From: CBFGTA01 sp965651595
GTDB taxonomy: Bacteria > Actinomycetota > Actinomycetes > S36-B12 > UBA10799
Direction of reading: 5' to 3'
Assembly (NCBI GenBank): GCA_965651595.1
Contig: CBFGTA010000091.1
Span: 1 to 9,208, forward strand
DNA length: 9,208 nucleotides
A program made the position numbers and the translations under genes. Shown here piece after piece: positions 1 to 5,470 of the stretch (positions are counted from its first letter, which is position 1; the number at the start of each line of letters is the position of its first letter). The notes beneath the pieces were generated by a model. It worked only from the letters and a program-made list of their open reading frames with translations, was not told the DNA's origin and did not search any database.

Positions 1-360
1 CAGCAGACTCCGCGCCATCGTCGTGGCCGAGCCCTGAAGATGGTCGCCCGCACTCACGCAAAAGATTCGTCGGGCTTGAGCTAGCTCCGTCACAGTTCGG
101 TCGACGCTGGGGTCGTCGGTGGCCACGTGGACGAGCCAAACGTCGCCGAGGTCGGTGACGGCAAACTCGCGAGCGTCCCAACCTACGTCTCCTGATTCGG
201 CGAGCCGTTTGATGGTGTCCGTCACTGTGGGTGCGACGATCCGCACACGGGCCTCGGCCGCGATGAAACCCGCTATCCGTCGCTCGGTGACGGCGCCGCC
301 GCCCACACACAGGACGGCTCGACCCGCCAGGTCGAGGGCGAGGGGATAGGCAGGGGACAC
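1..360 (-). CDS. cysG: CysG-type siroheme synthase, N-terminal precorrin-2 dehydrogenase domain (cut by window edge)
   Basis: Only the first 120 codons are inside the window; the reading frame is open to base 1. The visible protein begins YPLALDLAGRAVLCVGGGAV, the usual opening of the CysG/Met8 NAD-binding domain: a hydrophobic strand, the GGG turn at residues 20-22 and a basic ERR at 26-28. ATDDPSVDR (80-88) and CVSAGDHLQGSA (101-112) follow; D106 is a candidate for the catalytic aspartate of this family. The domain oxidises precorrin-2 to sirohydrochlorin and can insert iron, giving siroheme, the cofactor of the Sir protein of the same operon. In many actinobacteria it is fused to uroporphyrinogen-III methyltransferase; whether that holds here cannot be seen. 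The start is GTG at 360, 10 nt after the cysN stop, with no good Shine-Dalgarno, so it probably depends on translation of cysN. No other start codon in frame lies close upstream. Confidence 0.88.
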   Translation of the reverse strand, partial: MSPAYPLALDLAGRAVLCVGGGAVTERRIAGFIAAEARVRIVAPTVTDTIKRLAESGDVGWDAREFAVTDLGDVWLVHVATDDPSVDRTVTELAQARRIFCVSAGDHLQGSATTMARSLL

Positions 361-370
361 GTGCTCGAGG

Positions 371-1636
371 CTAGGAAGTGGGGTGGGACAAGCGAACCAT
401 TCCGCCAGCCAGGGTGGAGCCGTCTTGGGTGTCGATGAGGATGAACGATCCCGTCGGCCGCAGCCGCCGATAATCATCGACTGCAACATCGTCGGCGAGT
501 CGGAGGGAGATCAGGCCGACATCGTTCACGGCCAGCGGCCCGTTGAAAGGGATGTGCGCCAGGGTCTCGAGGTCGAGGCGGTCGTGAATCTCGCCGACGA
601 CAGCTCGTACCGTGCGAGTTCCGAACCGAGCGAGGACGCGGGTGCCAGCGGCGAGCTCGGTGTCTGCCACGACGCATAGAGCGGCGTGGATCTCGCGAGA
701 ATCGACCGCTGACTCGTCTGCCGCTGCCAGCAACTCTCCACGATTGATGTCGAGATCGTCTGCCAGAAGAATTGTGACCGACTGCTGAGCGAAAGCCTGT
801 TCGGTCGGAACGCCGAGGCGTTCGATGCCGATTACCGTCGACCGGGAACCCCCGGGCTGGACGGCGAGGACGTCACCGACACTAACGGCCCCCGACGTAA
901 TGCGCCCGGAGTAGCCGCGGAAGTCAGGGTGCTCGGCCGTGCGGGGCCTGTTGACGTACTGGACCGGCATGCGGAACGGATCATCGTGCGGGTTGGACCC
1001 CACGGGCACTGTCTCGAGGAACTCGAGTAGCGCAGGACCGGTGTACCACGGCATCTCAGTGCTCGGTTCGACCACGTTGTCGCCGAGTAGTGCTGACACT
1101 GGGATGGCATGGACGTCAGGAAGGTTGAGGGATGTGGCCACGGACAGGAAAGCGTCGCGGATTTCGGTGAAGCGTTCTTGCGAGTACCCGACGAGGTCCA
1201 TCTTGTTCACCACGAGAACAACGTGACGGATGCCCAAGAGTGCCGCGATCGCTGCATGGCGGCGGGTTTGCTCAACAATCCCGTGGCGGGCGTCGACCAA
1301 GACGAGGGCCAGTTCGGCAGTCGAAGCGCCGGTCACCATATTCCGCGTGTACTGCACGTGACCGGGCGTGTCGGCCAGGATGAAGCTGCGGGCCGGGGTG
1401 GAGAAGTAGCGGTAGGCGACGTCGATGGTGATGCCTTGCTCGCGTTCGGCACGCAGGCCGTCGGTCAGGAGGGCAAGGTCGGCCGTGGCGAGACCGCGGT
1501 TCGCGCTGGCCAGTTCGATGGCAGCGAGTGTGTCGGCCAGTACGGACTTGGAGTCGTGCAGCAGGCGGCCCACCAGGGTGGACTTCCCGTCGTCGACACT
1601 GCCAGCGGTGGCGAAGCGTAGGAGTTCGTGTGTCAC
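371..1636 (-). CDS. cysN: Sulfate adenylyltransferase subunit 1 (ATP sulfurylase GTPase subunit)
   Basis: CysN is the GTPase subunit of the CysDN ATP sulfurylase. It uses GTP hydrolysis to drive formation of adenosine phosphosulfate (APS) from ATP and sulfate in the cytoplasm. The translational-GTPase motifs are all present: GSVDDGKS (G1, 12-19), GITID (G2, 68-72), DTPGH (G3, 89-93), NKMD (G4, 144-147) and SAL (G5, 181-183). Two EF-Tu-like beta-barrel domains follow, from about 220 to 420. At 421 aa it is a stand-alone CysN; the C-terminal APS kinase (CysC) domain of mycobacterial CysNC fusions is absent. The start is GTG at 1636, whose G is shared with the cysD stop (TAGTG). A GAGAGGG Shine-Dalgarno sits about 9 nt upstream. 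The overlap suggests coupled, equal production of the two subunits. Confidence 0.96.
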   Translation of the reverse strand: MTHELLRFATAGSVDDGKSTLVGRLLHDSKSVLADTLAAIELASANRGLATADLALLTDGLRAEREQGITIDVAYRYFSTPARSFILADTPGHVQYTRNMVTGASTAELALVLVDARHGIVEQTRRHAAIAALLGIRHVVLVVNKMDLVGYSQERFTEIRDAFLSVATSLNLPDVHAIPVSALLGDNVVEPSTEMPWYTGPALLEFLETVPVGSNPHDDPFRMPVQYVNRPRTAEHPDFRGYSGRITSGAVSVGDVLAVQPGGSRSTVIGIERLGVPTEQAFAQQSVTILLADDLDINRGELLAAADESAVDSREIHAALCVVADTELAAGTRVLARFGTRTVRAVVGEIHDRLDLETLAHIPFNGPLAVNDVGLISLRLADDVAVDDYRRLRPTGSFILIDTQDGSTLAGGMVRLSHPTS

Positions 1637-2586
1637 TAGAAGTAGCCCTCTCGCTTGCGGTCTTCCATCGCGGCTTCCGACAGGCGGTCGTCTGCTCGGG
1701 TGGCTCCGCGTTCGGTCAACCTACTGGCAGCAACCTCGACGATGACGTCCGCCACCGAGTGGGCCGTGGACTCGACTGCGCCAGTGCACGACATGTCGCC
1801 CACTGTCCGATATCGAACAGTCTTCACGACGAGTTCTTCCCCTTGGCGGGGGCCGCCCCAGTCACCGGGCGCGAGCCACATGCCGTCGCGTTGGAAGACG
1901 GATCGGTCGTGGGAGTAGTAGAGCCCCGGCAGGTCGATATTCTCGCGCTCGATGTAGCGCCACACGTCGAGCTCCGTCCAGTTCGATAGCGGGAAGACGC
2001 GGACATGTTCACCGGGGCGGTGGCGGCCGTTATAGAGGGCCCACAGTTCAGGGCGCTGTCGGCGGGGATCCCACTGGCCGAACTCGTCGCGGAGGCTGAA
2101 TACTCGCTCTTTAGCTCGGGCCTTCTCTTCGTCGCGGCGCCCTCCTCCGAAGACGGCATCAAACTTGTTGTCGTTGATGCTGTCGAGCAGGGGAACGGTC
2201 TGCAGCGGGTTTCGGGTCCCATCGGAGCGCTCTTGGAGTACGCCCCGGTCAATCCAGTCTTGGACGTGGGCGACGACGAGCTTGACGCCCAATCGGTCAA
2301 CTGTCGCGTCCCGGTACTCGAGCACCTCGGGGAAGTTGTGGCCGGTGTCGACGTGGAGGACCGGGAACGGCACCGGCGACGGGGCGAACGCCTTGACCGC
2401 CAGGTGCAGCATGACGACCGAGTCTTTGCCCCCGCTGAACAGCAACACCGGACGGTCGAACTCGCCAACTACCTCTCGGAAGATATGAACCGCTTCGCTT
2501 TCCAAGACATCGAGGTACTCGAGTTGGTACGCCTCTACCGATTGGTCACCCATGTTGAGTGTGTACCCCACCTTCGTTGGAGTCAT
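1636..2586 (-). CDS. cysD: Sulfate adenylyltransferase subunit 2 (ATP sulfurylase catalytic subunit)
   Basis: CysD is the catalytic subunit of ATP sulfurylase, a PP-loop N-type ATP pyrophosphatase that adenylates sulfate; it works as a complex with CysN, encoded next. Visible hallmarks, numbered from the chosen start, are the PP-loop SGGKDS (51-56), HVDTGHNFPE (78-87), the FGGGRRDEEKARAKER segment, the FPLSNWTELDVWRYIE segment and the characteristic C-terminus KREGYF. The start chosen is ATG 2586, which forms an ATGA overlap with the cysH stop and gives 316 aa. Two other starts are possible: ATG 2601, deeper inside cysH, and ATG 2553 (protein starting MGDQSVEAYQ, 305 aa). The 2553 start is closest in length to E. 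coli CysD (302 aa) and has a GGTGGGG stretch about 12 nt upstream. The identity is secure; the exact start is not. Confidence 0.96.
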   Translation of the reverse strand: MTPTKVGYTLNMGDQSVEAYQLEYLDVLESEAVHIFREVVGEFDRPVLLFSGGKDSVVMLHLAVKAFAPSPVPFPVLHVDTGHNFPEVLEYRDATVDRLGVKLVVAHVQDWIDRGVLQERSDGTRNPLQTVPLLDSINDNKFDAVFGGGRRDEEKARAKERVFSLRDEFGQWDPRRQRPELWALYNGRHRPGEHVRVFPLSNWTELDVWRYIERENIDLPGLYYSHDRSVFQRDGMWLAPGDWGGPRQGEELVVKTVRYRTVGDMSCTGAVESTAHSVADVIVEVAASRLTERGATRADDRLSEAAMEDRKREGYF

Positions 2587-3299
2587 GCATGCAGGCCGCA
2601 TTCAATCTTGGTTGTTCCTGCCCAGCGGCCTGACCGCGGGTCGCTGTCGTTGGGCCGGGCCGTGCAGGGCGCGCAGCCGATTGAAGTGTAGCCAAGCTGG
2701 GCGAGCGGGTTGACGATGATGCCGGACTCCCGCGTGTACCGGTCGACGTCTGCTTGACTCCAGAGGGCAATCGGATTGATCTTGACCATGTCGCGCTTGG
2801 CGTCGTGTTCGACGATTTCGGTCTGTGCCCGACTAGCGGCTTCGTCGCGACGGATGCCCGACATCCATCCAGAGTATCCCGCCAGTACTCGGTTGAGTGG
2901 TTCCACCTTACGGAGCCGGCAGCAAAGATCGGGGTCGCGTTCGTAGAGGTTCTGACCATAGGTGGCGTCCTGTTCTCCAACACTTTGGATGGGGAGGACG
3001 TTGATGATATTGACTCGCGAACCCAAGGCGACCGCATCGCGGGTTCCGATCGTCTCCGGGAAGTGGTATCCGGTGTCGAGGAAGCCCACATTCACGTGTT
3101 CGAGGACGCTGCTGGCCAGATGAACGACGAGTTCGTCGGACATGCTGGACATGACAATCAGATCAGATCCGAGTCGGTCGCCCGCCCAGGCGATGATTTC
3201 CCGGGACAGTTCCTCAGGTGACAAGCCTTGGTCGAGAAGGTAAGCCACGCGGGTCTGACCTTCTCGCACTACATCGGAGGCGGTGATTTGGGTCTTCAT
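2583..3299 (-). CDS. cysH: Assimilatory APS reductase (adenylyl-sulfate reductase, thioredoxin-dependent)
   Basis: The protein (238 aa) reduces adenylyl sulfate to sulfite and AMP with electrons from thioredoxin. It has the PAPS-reductase fold: a modified nucleotide loop SSMSDE (51-56), DTGYHFPET (75-83), and the catalytic cysteine in the C-terminal ECGLH (C234). It also has the extra cysteines that bind [4Fe-4S] in the APS-using branch of the family: the pair C126-C127 in DLCCRLRKVEPL and C209/C212 in GCAPC. The PAPS-using E. coli enzyme lacks these, so APS is the likely substrate, in line with the lack of an APS kinase in the visible operon. The start is ATG 3299, preceded by AGAGG 5 nt upstream. 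It lies 20 nt after the small four-cysteine gene and overlaps cysD by 4 nt. Confidence 0.96.
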   Translation of the reverse strand: MKTQITASDVVREGQTRVAYLLDQGLSPEELSREIIAWAGDRLGSDLIVMSSMSDELVVHLASSVLEHVNVGFLDTGYHFPETIGTRDAVALGSRVNIINVLPIQSVGEQDATYGQNLYERDPDLCCRLRKVEPLNRVLAGYSGWMSGIRRDEAASRAQTEIVEHDAKRDMVKINPIALWSQADVDRYTRESGIIVNPLAQLGYTSIGCAPCTARPNDSDPRSGRWAGTTKIECGLHA

Positions 3300-3319
3300 G
3301 GAAACCTCTGCAGTCTGTT

Positions 3320-3508
3320 CTATGGCCCAGATCGAATGTCGGTGTGATTGTTTGAGGTGATCACGTCGTCAGGCGCGGCCCGCACCGACGACACCACGAA
3401 GGCGCGCGTACAACTGCGACATCGCCATGCCTGGGCGGCCGCATCAGACGGCCACAAATCCTGGTCGCCGCAAAACGGGCAGTACAAAGCGGTCGAGTGT
3501 CGACTCAT
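3320..3508 (-). CDS. Small four-cysteine (zinc-ribbon or ferredoxin-like) protein of the sulfate-reduction operon
   Basis: This 62-aa protein carries two CxxC pairs, YCPFC (C10, C13) and WRCRSC (C30, C33), separated by 16 residues. That is the arrangement of a rubredoxin-like or zinc-ribbon knuckle. The tail after residue 42 is polar and looks disordered. It starts at ATG 3508 with a 4-nt ATGA overlap on the sir stop, so the two are likely translated together. A small gene sits at the same place, between sulfite reductase and cysH, in other actinobacteria; in Corynebacterium glutamicum it is cysX, described as a ferredoxin-like electron carrier. Homology to cysX is inferred from position, size and cysteines, not shown by alignment. 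The role could be electron delivery to Sir, metal or cluster handling, or a structural zinc site; the sequence alone does not decide. Confidence 0.85.
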   Translation of the reverse strand: MSRHSTALYCPFCGDQDLWPSDAAAQAWRCRSCTRAFVVSSVRAAPDDVITSNNHTDIRSGP

Positions 3509-5211
3509 CGCAGTAGCTCCTCGTCAGCTCGGAGAGCCCAGTCGGAGAACGACTCTTCGGGTGCCTTGTCACGGTCATACTGGGAGGTGATTCTTTCGAT
3601 GTAGTCGGGCAGCTCGTCGGCGGTGACTTTGTGTGCGCGCAGTTTGCGCCCGAGACGCGGGTCGGCGTTGAGGATTCCGCCGAGGTGTACTTGGAAACCT
3701 TCAACGGTCTCGCCGTTGTCGTCAGTGACCAAGGAACCCTTGAAGCCCAGATCGGCTGTCTGGAAGCGGGCGCACGAGTTCGGGCAGCCGTTGATGTTGA
3801 TCGTGAGCGGTTGATCGAAGGTGGGGAGCCGGTCTTCCAGGCTGGCAACGAGGTCTGCCGCTCGCTGCTTGGTCTCGACGATGGCGAGTTTGCAGAACTC
3901 GATGCCCGTGCACGCCATAGTGCCGCGACGGAACACGCTGGGGCGCACGTAGAGTCCGAGTTCGGCCAGTCCGGCGACCACAGTCTCGACATTGTCCGAC
4001 GGAACATCTAAGACAAGCAGCTTCTGCTCAGTTGTAAGGCGCACGCGGTCGGAGCCAGCTGCTTGCGCGATCTGTGCCACCTGGTGCAGGAGTTCACCAG
4101 ACACTCGACCAGCAGTGGGGGCTGCGCCGATGTAGTAGTTGCCGTCTCGTTGCTCGTGGACGCCCACGTGGTCGCGATCAACGGCGGCCGCAGGCGGGGG
4201 AGCGGGACCGTCGAGCAAGGCCCGATTGAGATATTCGGTCTCCAGAACTTCGCGGAACTTCTCCGGACCCCAATCTGCCACCAAGAATTTGAGGCGGGCC
4301 CGCGTGCGCATCCGGCGATACCCGTAGTCGCGGAAGATGCAGACGATGCCTTCCCACACGTCGGGAACATCTTCGAGGGCCACCCAGGTGCCGAGGCGTT
4401 GGGCGAACATCGGGTTGGTCGATAGGCCGCCTCCCACCCAGACGTCGAAGCCCGGGCCATGGTCCGGATGTTCAACGCCCACGAACGACACGCAGTTGAT
4501 TTCGTGGGCCACATCTTGGCGCGGAGACCCAGAAATGGCGGTCTTGAACTTTCGGGGCAGATTCGCGTACTCAAGCTTGCCGATGAAGCGGCGCTGGATT
4601 TCACGAATAGCGGGGGTTCCGTCGATGATCTCGTCGGCGGCCACTCCGGCGACGGGGGAACCCAGAATCACGCGGGGTGTGTCTCCGCACGCTTCTGTTG
4701 TCATCAGCCCGACGTCTTCGAGGCGTCGCCAAATCTCGGGCACGTCCTCGACGCGAATCCAGTGCAACTGGATATTTTGACGATCGGTGATGTCGGCCGT
4801 GTTGCGCCCGAATTCCTCGGAGATTGTGGCGATCGTGCGAAGTTGGTGCAAGGACAGCTGCCCACCATCGATCCGCACCCGCAGCATGAAGTACTCGTCG
4901 TCGAGTTCTTCGGGCTCGAGGGTCGCTGTTCGCCCGCCATCAATACCGGGAGCGCGCTGGGTGTAGAGGCCCCACCAGCGGAAGCGTCCTCGCAGGTCTG
5001 CCGGGTCGATTGACGCGAAGCCAGCCTTCGAGTAGATGTTCTCGATCCGGGCCCGGACGTTGAGCCCGTTGTCGTCCTTCTTGACGCGCTCGTTGGGATT
5101 CAACGGCTCTAGATGGCCGAGCGCCCATTGTCCTTGCCCCTTGGGGCGACGGGGGCGTGCCGCTGCTCGAGCCGACGCTGGCCGGGCAGGGGGGGGATCC
5201 GAAGTGGACAC
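3505..5211 (-). CDS. sir: Ferredoxin-dependent sulfite reductase (siroheme / [4Fe-4S], NirA/SirA type)
   Basis: The enzyme (568 aa) reduces sulfite to sulfide by six electrons in the cytoplasm. It shows the nitrite/sulfite reductase half-domains (roughly 70-140 and 345-420) and the cluster-binding motifs MACTGIEFC (C434, C440) and NGCPNSC (C476, C480), where the last cysteine bridges siroheme and [4Fe-4S]. R111, R180, K221 and K223 fall where the mycobacterial enzyme places its anion-binding residues. Y83 and C175 match in spacing the Tyr-Cys pair that is covalently linked in M. tuberculosis SirA, a feature favouring sulfite over nitrite as substrate. The start is GTG 5211, chosen because AAGGAG lies 9 nt upstream. 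The first 30 residues are basic and Pro/Ala-rich and not conserved-looking; codons 5-8 contain eight consecutive C. It is the first full enzyme gene of the operon and overlaps the next gene by 4 nt. Confidence 0.95.
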   Translation of the reverse strand: MSTSDPPPARPASARAAARPRRPKGQGQWALGHLEPLNPNERVKKDDNGLNVRARIENIYSKAGFASIDPADLRGRFRWWGLYTQRAPGIDGGRTATLEPEELDDEYFMLRVRIDGGQLSLHQLRTIATISEEFGRNTADITDRQNIQLHWIRVEDVPEIWRRLEDVGLMTTEACGDTPRVILGSPVAGVAADEIIDGTPAIREIQRRFIGKLEYANLPRKFKTAISGSPRQDVAHEINCVSFVGVEHPDHGPGFDVWVGGGLSTNPMFAQRLGTWVALEDVPDVWEGIVCIFRDYGYRRMRTRARLKFLVADWGPEKFREVLETEYLNRALLDGPAPPPAAAVDRDHVGVHEQRDGNYYIGAAPTAGRVSGELLHQVAQIAQAAGSDRVRLTTEQKLLVLDVPSDNVETVVAGLAELGLYVRPSVFRRGTMACTGIEFCKLAIVETKQRAADLVASLEDRLPTFDQPLTININGCPNSCARFQTADLGFKGSLVTDDNGETVEGFQVHLGGILNADPRLGRKLRAHKVTADELPDYIERITSQYDRDKAPEESFSDWALRADEELLR

Positions 5212-5220
5212 GGGTGGGGG

Positions 5221-5226
5221 CTCCTT
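5221..5226 (-). promoter_or_regulatory. Ribosome binding site of sir
   Basis: AAGGAG on the minus strand, with a 9-nt C-rich spacer before the GTG at 5211. It fixes the sir start. UCCU in the upstream leader RNA (within 5254-5261) is complementary to its AGGA core, so it may be occluded in one leader conformation. Confidence 0.8.
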
Positions 5227-5228
5227 GG

Positions 5229-5265
5229 ACGAGTCACACGAGTGGCCACTTCACAGGAAACGAGT
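5229..5265 (-). repeat. Three copies of ACTCGT in the sir 5' leader
   Basis: The hexamer ACTCGT (ACGAGT on the plus strand) occurs at 5229-5234, 5238-5243 and 5260-5265. The first two are 9 bp apart start to start, slightly less than one helical turn, and a perfect 10-bp palindrome AGTGGCCACT (5241-5250) overlaps the second. They could form a protein-binding site between leader peptide and sir, or be part of the RNA folding. Chance is not excluded. Confidence 0.35.
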
Positions 5266-5331
5266 TTCCCTGCGCTGGGGCCGCTCATAGGTCGACAGAT
5301 GGGTGAGGGCGACAGGATTAGGCGCAGGAAC
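5254..5331 (-). promoter_or_regulatory. Candidate attenuator: mutually exclusive RNA pairings between leader peptide and sir
   Basis: Reading the minus-strand RNA, segment 1 is UUCCUGCGC (5330-5322), lying on the Ser-Cys-Ala codons of the leader peptide. Segment 2 is GCGCAGGGAAAC (5275-5264). Segment 3 is GUUUCCUG (5261-5254). Segment 2 can pair with segment 1 (seven contiguous pairs, one bulged G, then two more pairs). It can equally pair with segment 3 as a local hairpin (eight pairs with one bulged G, top pair strained by a 2-nt loop), but not with both. UCCU in segment 3 can also pair with AGGA of the sir Shine-Dalgarno. A ribosome held at the cysteine codons would cover segment 1, favour 2:3 and leave the ribosome site free. 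Fast translation would favour 1:2 and release segment 3. The complementarities are seen; the switching model is inferred. No U-run follows, so control of translation is likelier than transcription termination. Confidence 0.5.
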
Positions 5332-5404
5332 AACACATGGCGCTCGAGAGCATGCCGAAGTCGACGTGGCGACGCACGACGAGAACGGAATTGCGGGAGC
5401 GCAT
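5318..5404 (-). CDS. Cysteine-rich leader peptide (28 aa) upstream of sir
   Basis: A short frame runs from ATG 5404 to TAA 5318. The peptide begins MRSRNSVLVV and ends RRHVDFGMLSSAMCCSCA. The last codons are ATG TGT TGT TCC TGC GCC TAA, so three of the final five residues are cysteine. The pattern of a basic RRH-V/I-D core, then Ser-Ala, then cysteine just before the stop is typical of short actinobacterial leader peptides found ahead of sulfur and cysteine genes. In mycobacteria, leaderless polycysteine short ORFs have been shown to act as cysteine-responsive attenuators. There is no Shine-Dalgarno, but a -10-like hexamer sits exactly where a transcript starting at this ATG would need it. 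Its stop lies 106 nt before sir. Likely role: cysteine sensing in cis through ribosome stalling at the Cys codons, not a stable protein product. Internal in-frame GTG and ATG codons could also serve as starts. Confidence 0.8.
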   Translation of the reverse strand: MRSRNSVLVVRRHVDFGMLSSAMCCSCA

Positions 5405-5410
5405 TCCGTA

Positions 5411-5416
5411 ATAATG
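5411..5416 (-). promoter_or_regulatory. Putative -10 element of the sulfate-reduction operon
   Basis: CATTAT on the minus strand matches TATAAT at four of six positions. It ends 6 nt before the A of the leader-peptide ATG at 5404, the spacing expected if transcription starts at that A and the leader mRNA is leaderless. No convincing -35 is visible. The expected -35 position (about 5434-5439) falls inside the terminator hairpin of the upstream transporter gene. Confidence 0.45.
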
Positions 5417-5451
5417 CCACACCCGACCGCGCAAAGCGAGGTCGGGTGTGG
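5417..5451 (-). terminator. Hairpin terminator after the MFS transporter gene
   Basis: A perfect 12-bp inverted repeat, CCACACCCGACC (5417-5428) and GGTCGGGTGTGG (5440-5451), encloses 11 nt. After one G-A mismatch the loop closes further as CGC-AAA-GCG. The hairpin begins 19 nt after the transporter stop codon. The following minus-strand bases are CATTATTA, only weakly T-rich, as is common for actinobacterial terminators. It lies directly upstream of the sulfur operon promoter and so insulates it from transporter read-through. Confidence 0.85.
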
Positions 5452-5470
5452 TGGGAGTTCGTCGTGCAGG

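Noticed and set aside
2005..2691. A 228-codon plus-strand frame opposite cysD and cysH
   Set aside because: It lies wholly antisense to two strongly identified genes and shows no motifs; such shadow frames are expected in GC-rich DNA.
5212..5416. A SAM or cobalamin riboswitch ahead of sir
   Set aside because: No recognisable riboswitch core was seen, and the short region is better explained by the cysteine leader peptide and local stems.
5417..5451. Hairpin as a mobile-element end or attachment site
   Set aside because: It sits 19 nt after a stop codon with typical terminator geometry, and no transposase, integrase or target duplication is nearby.
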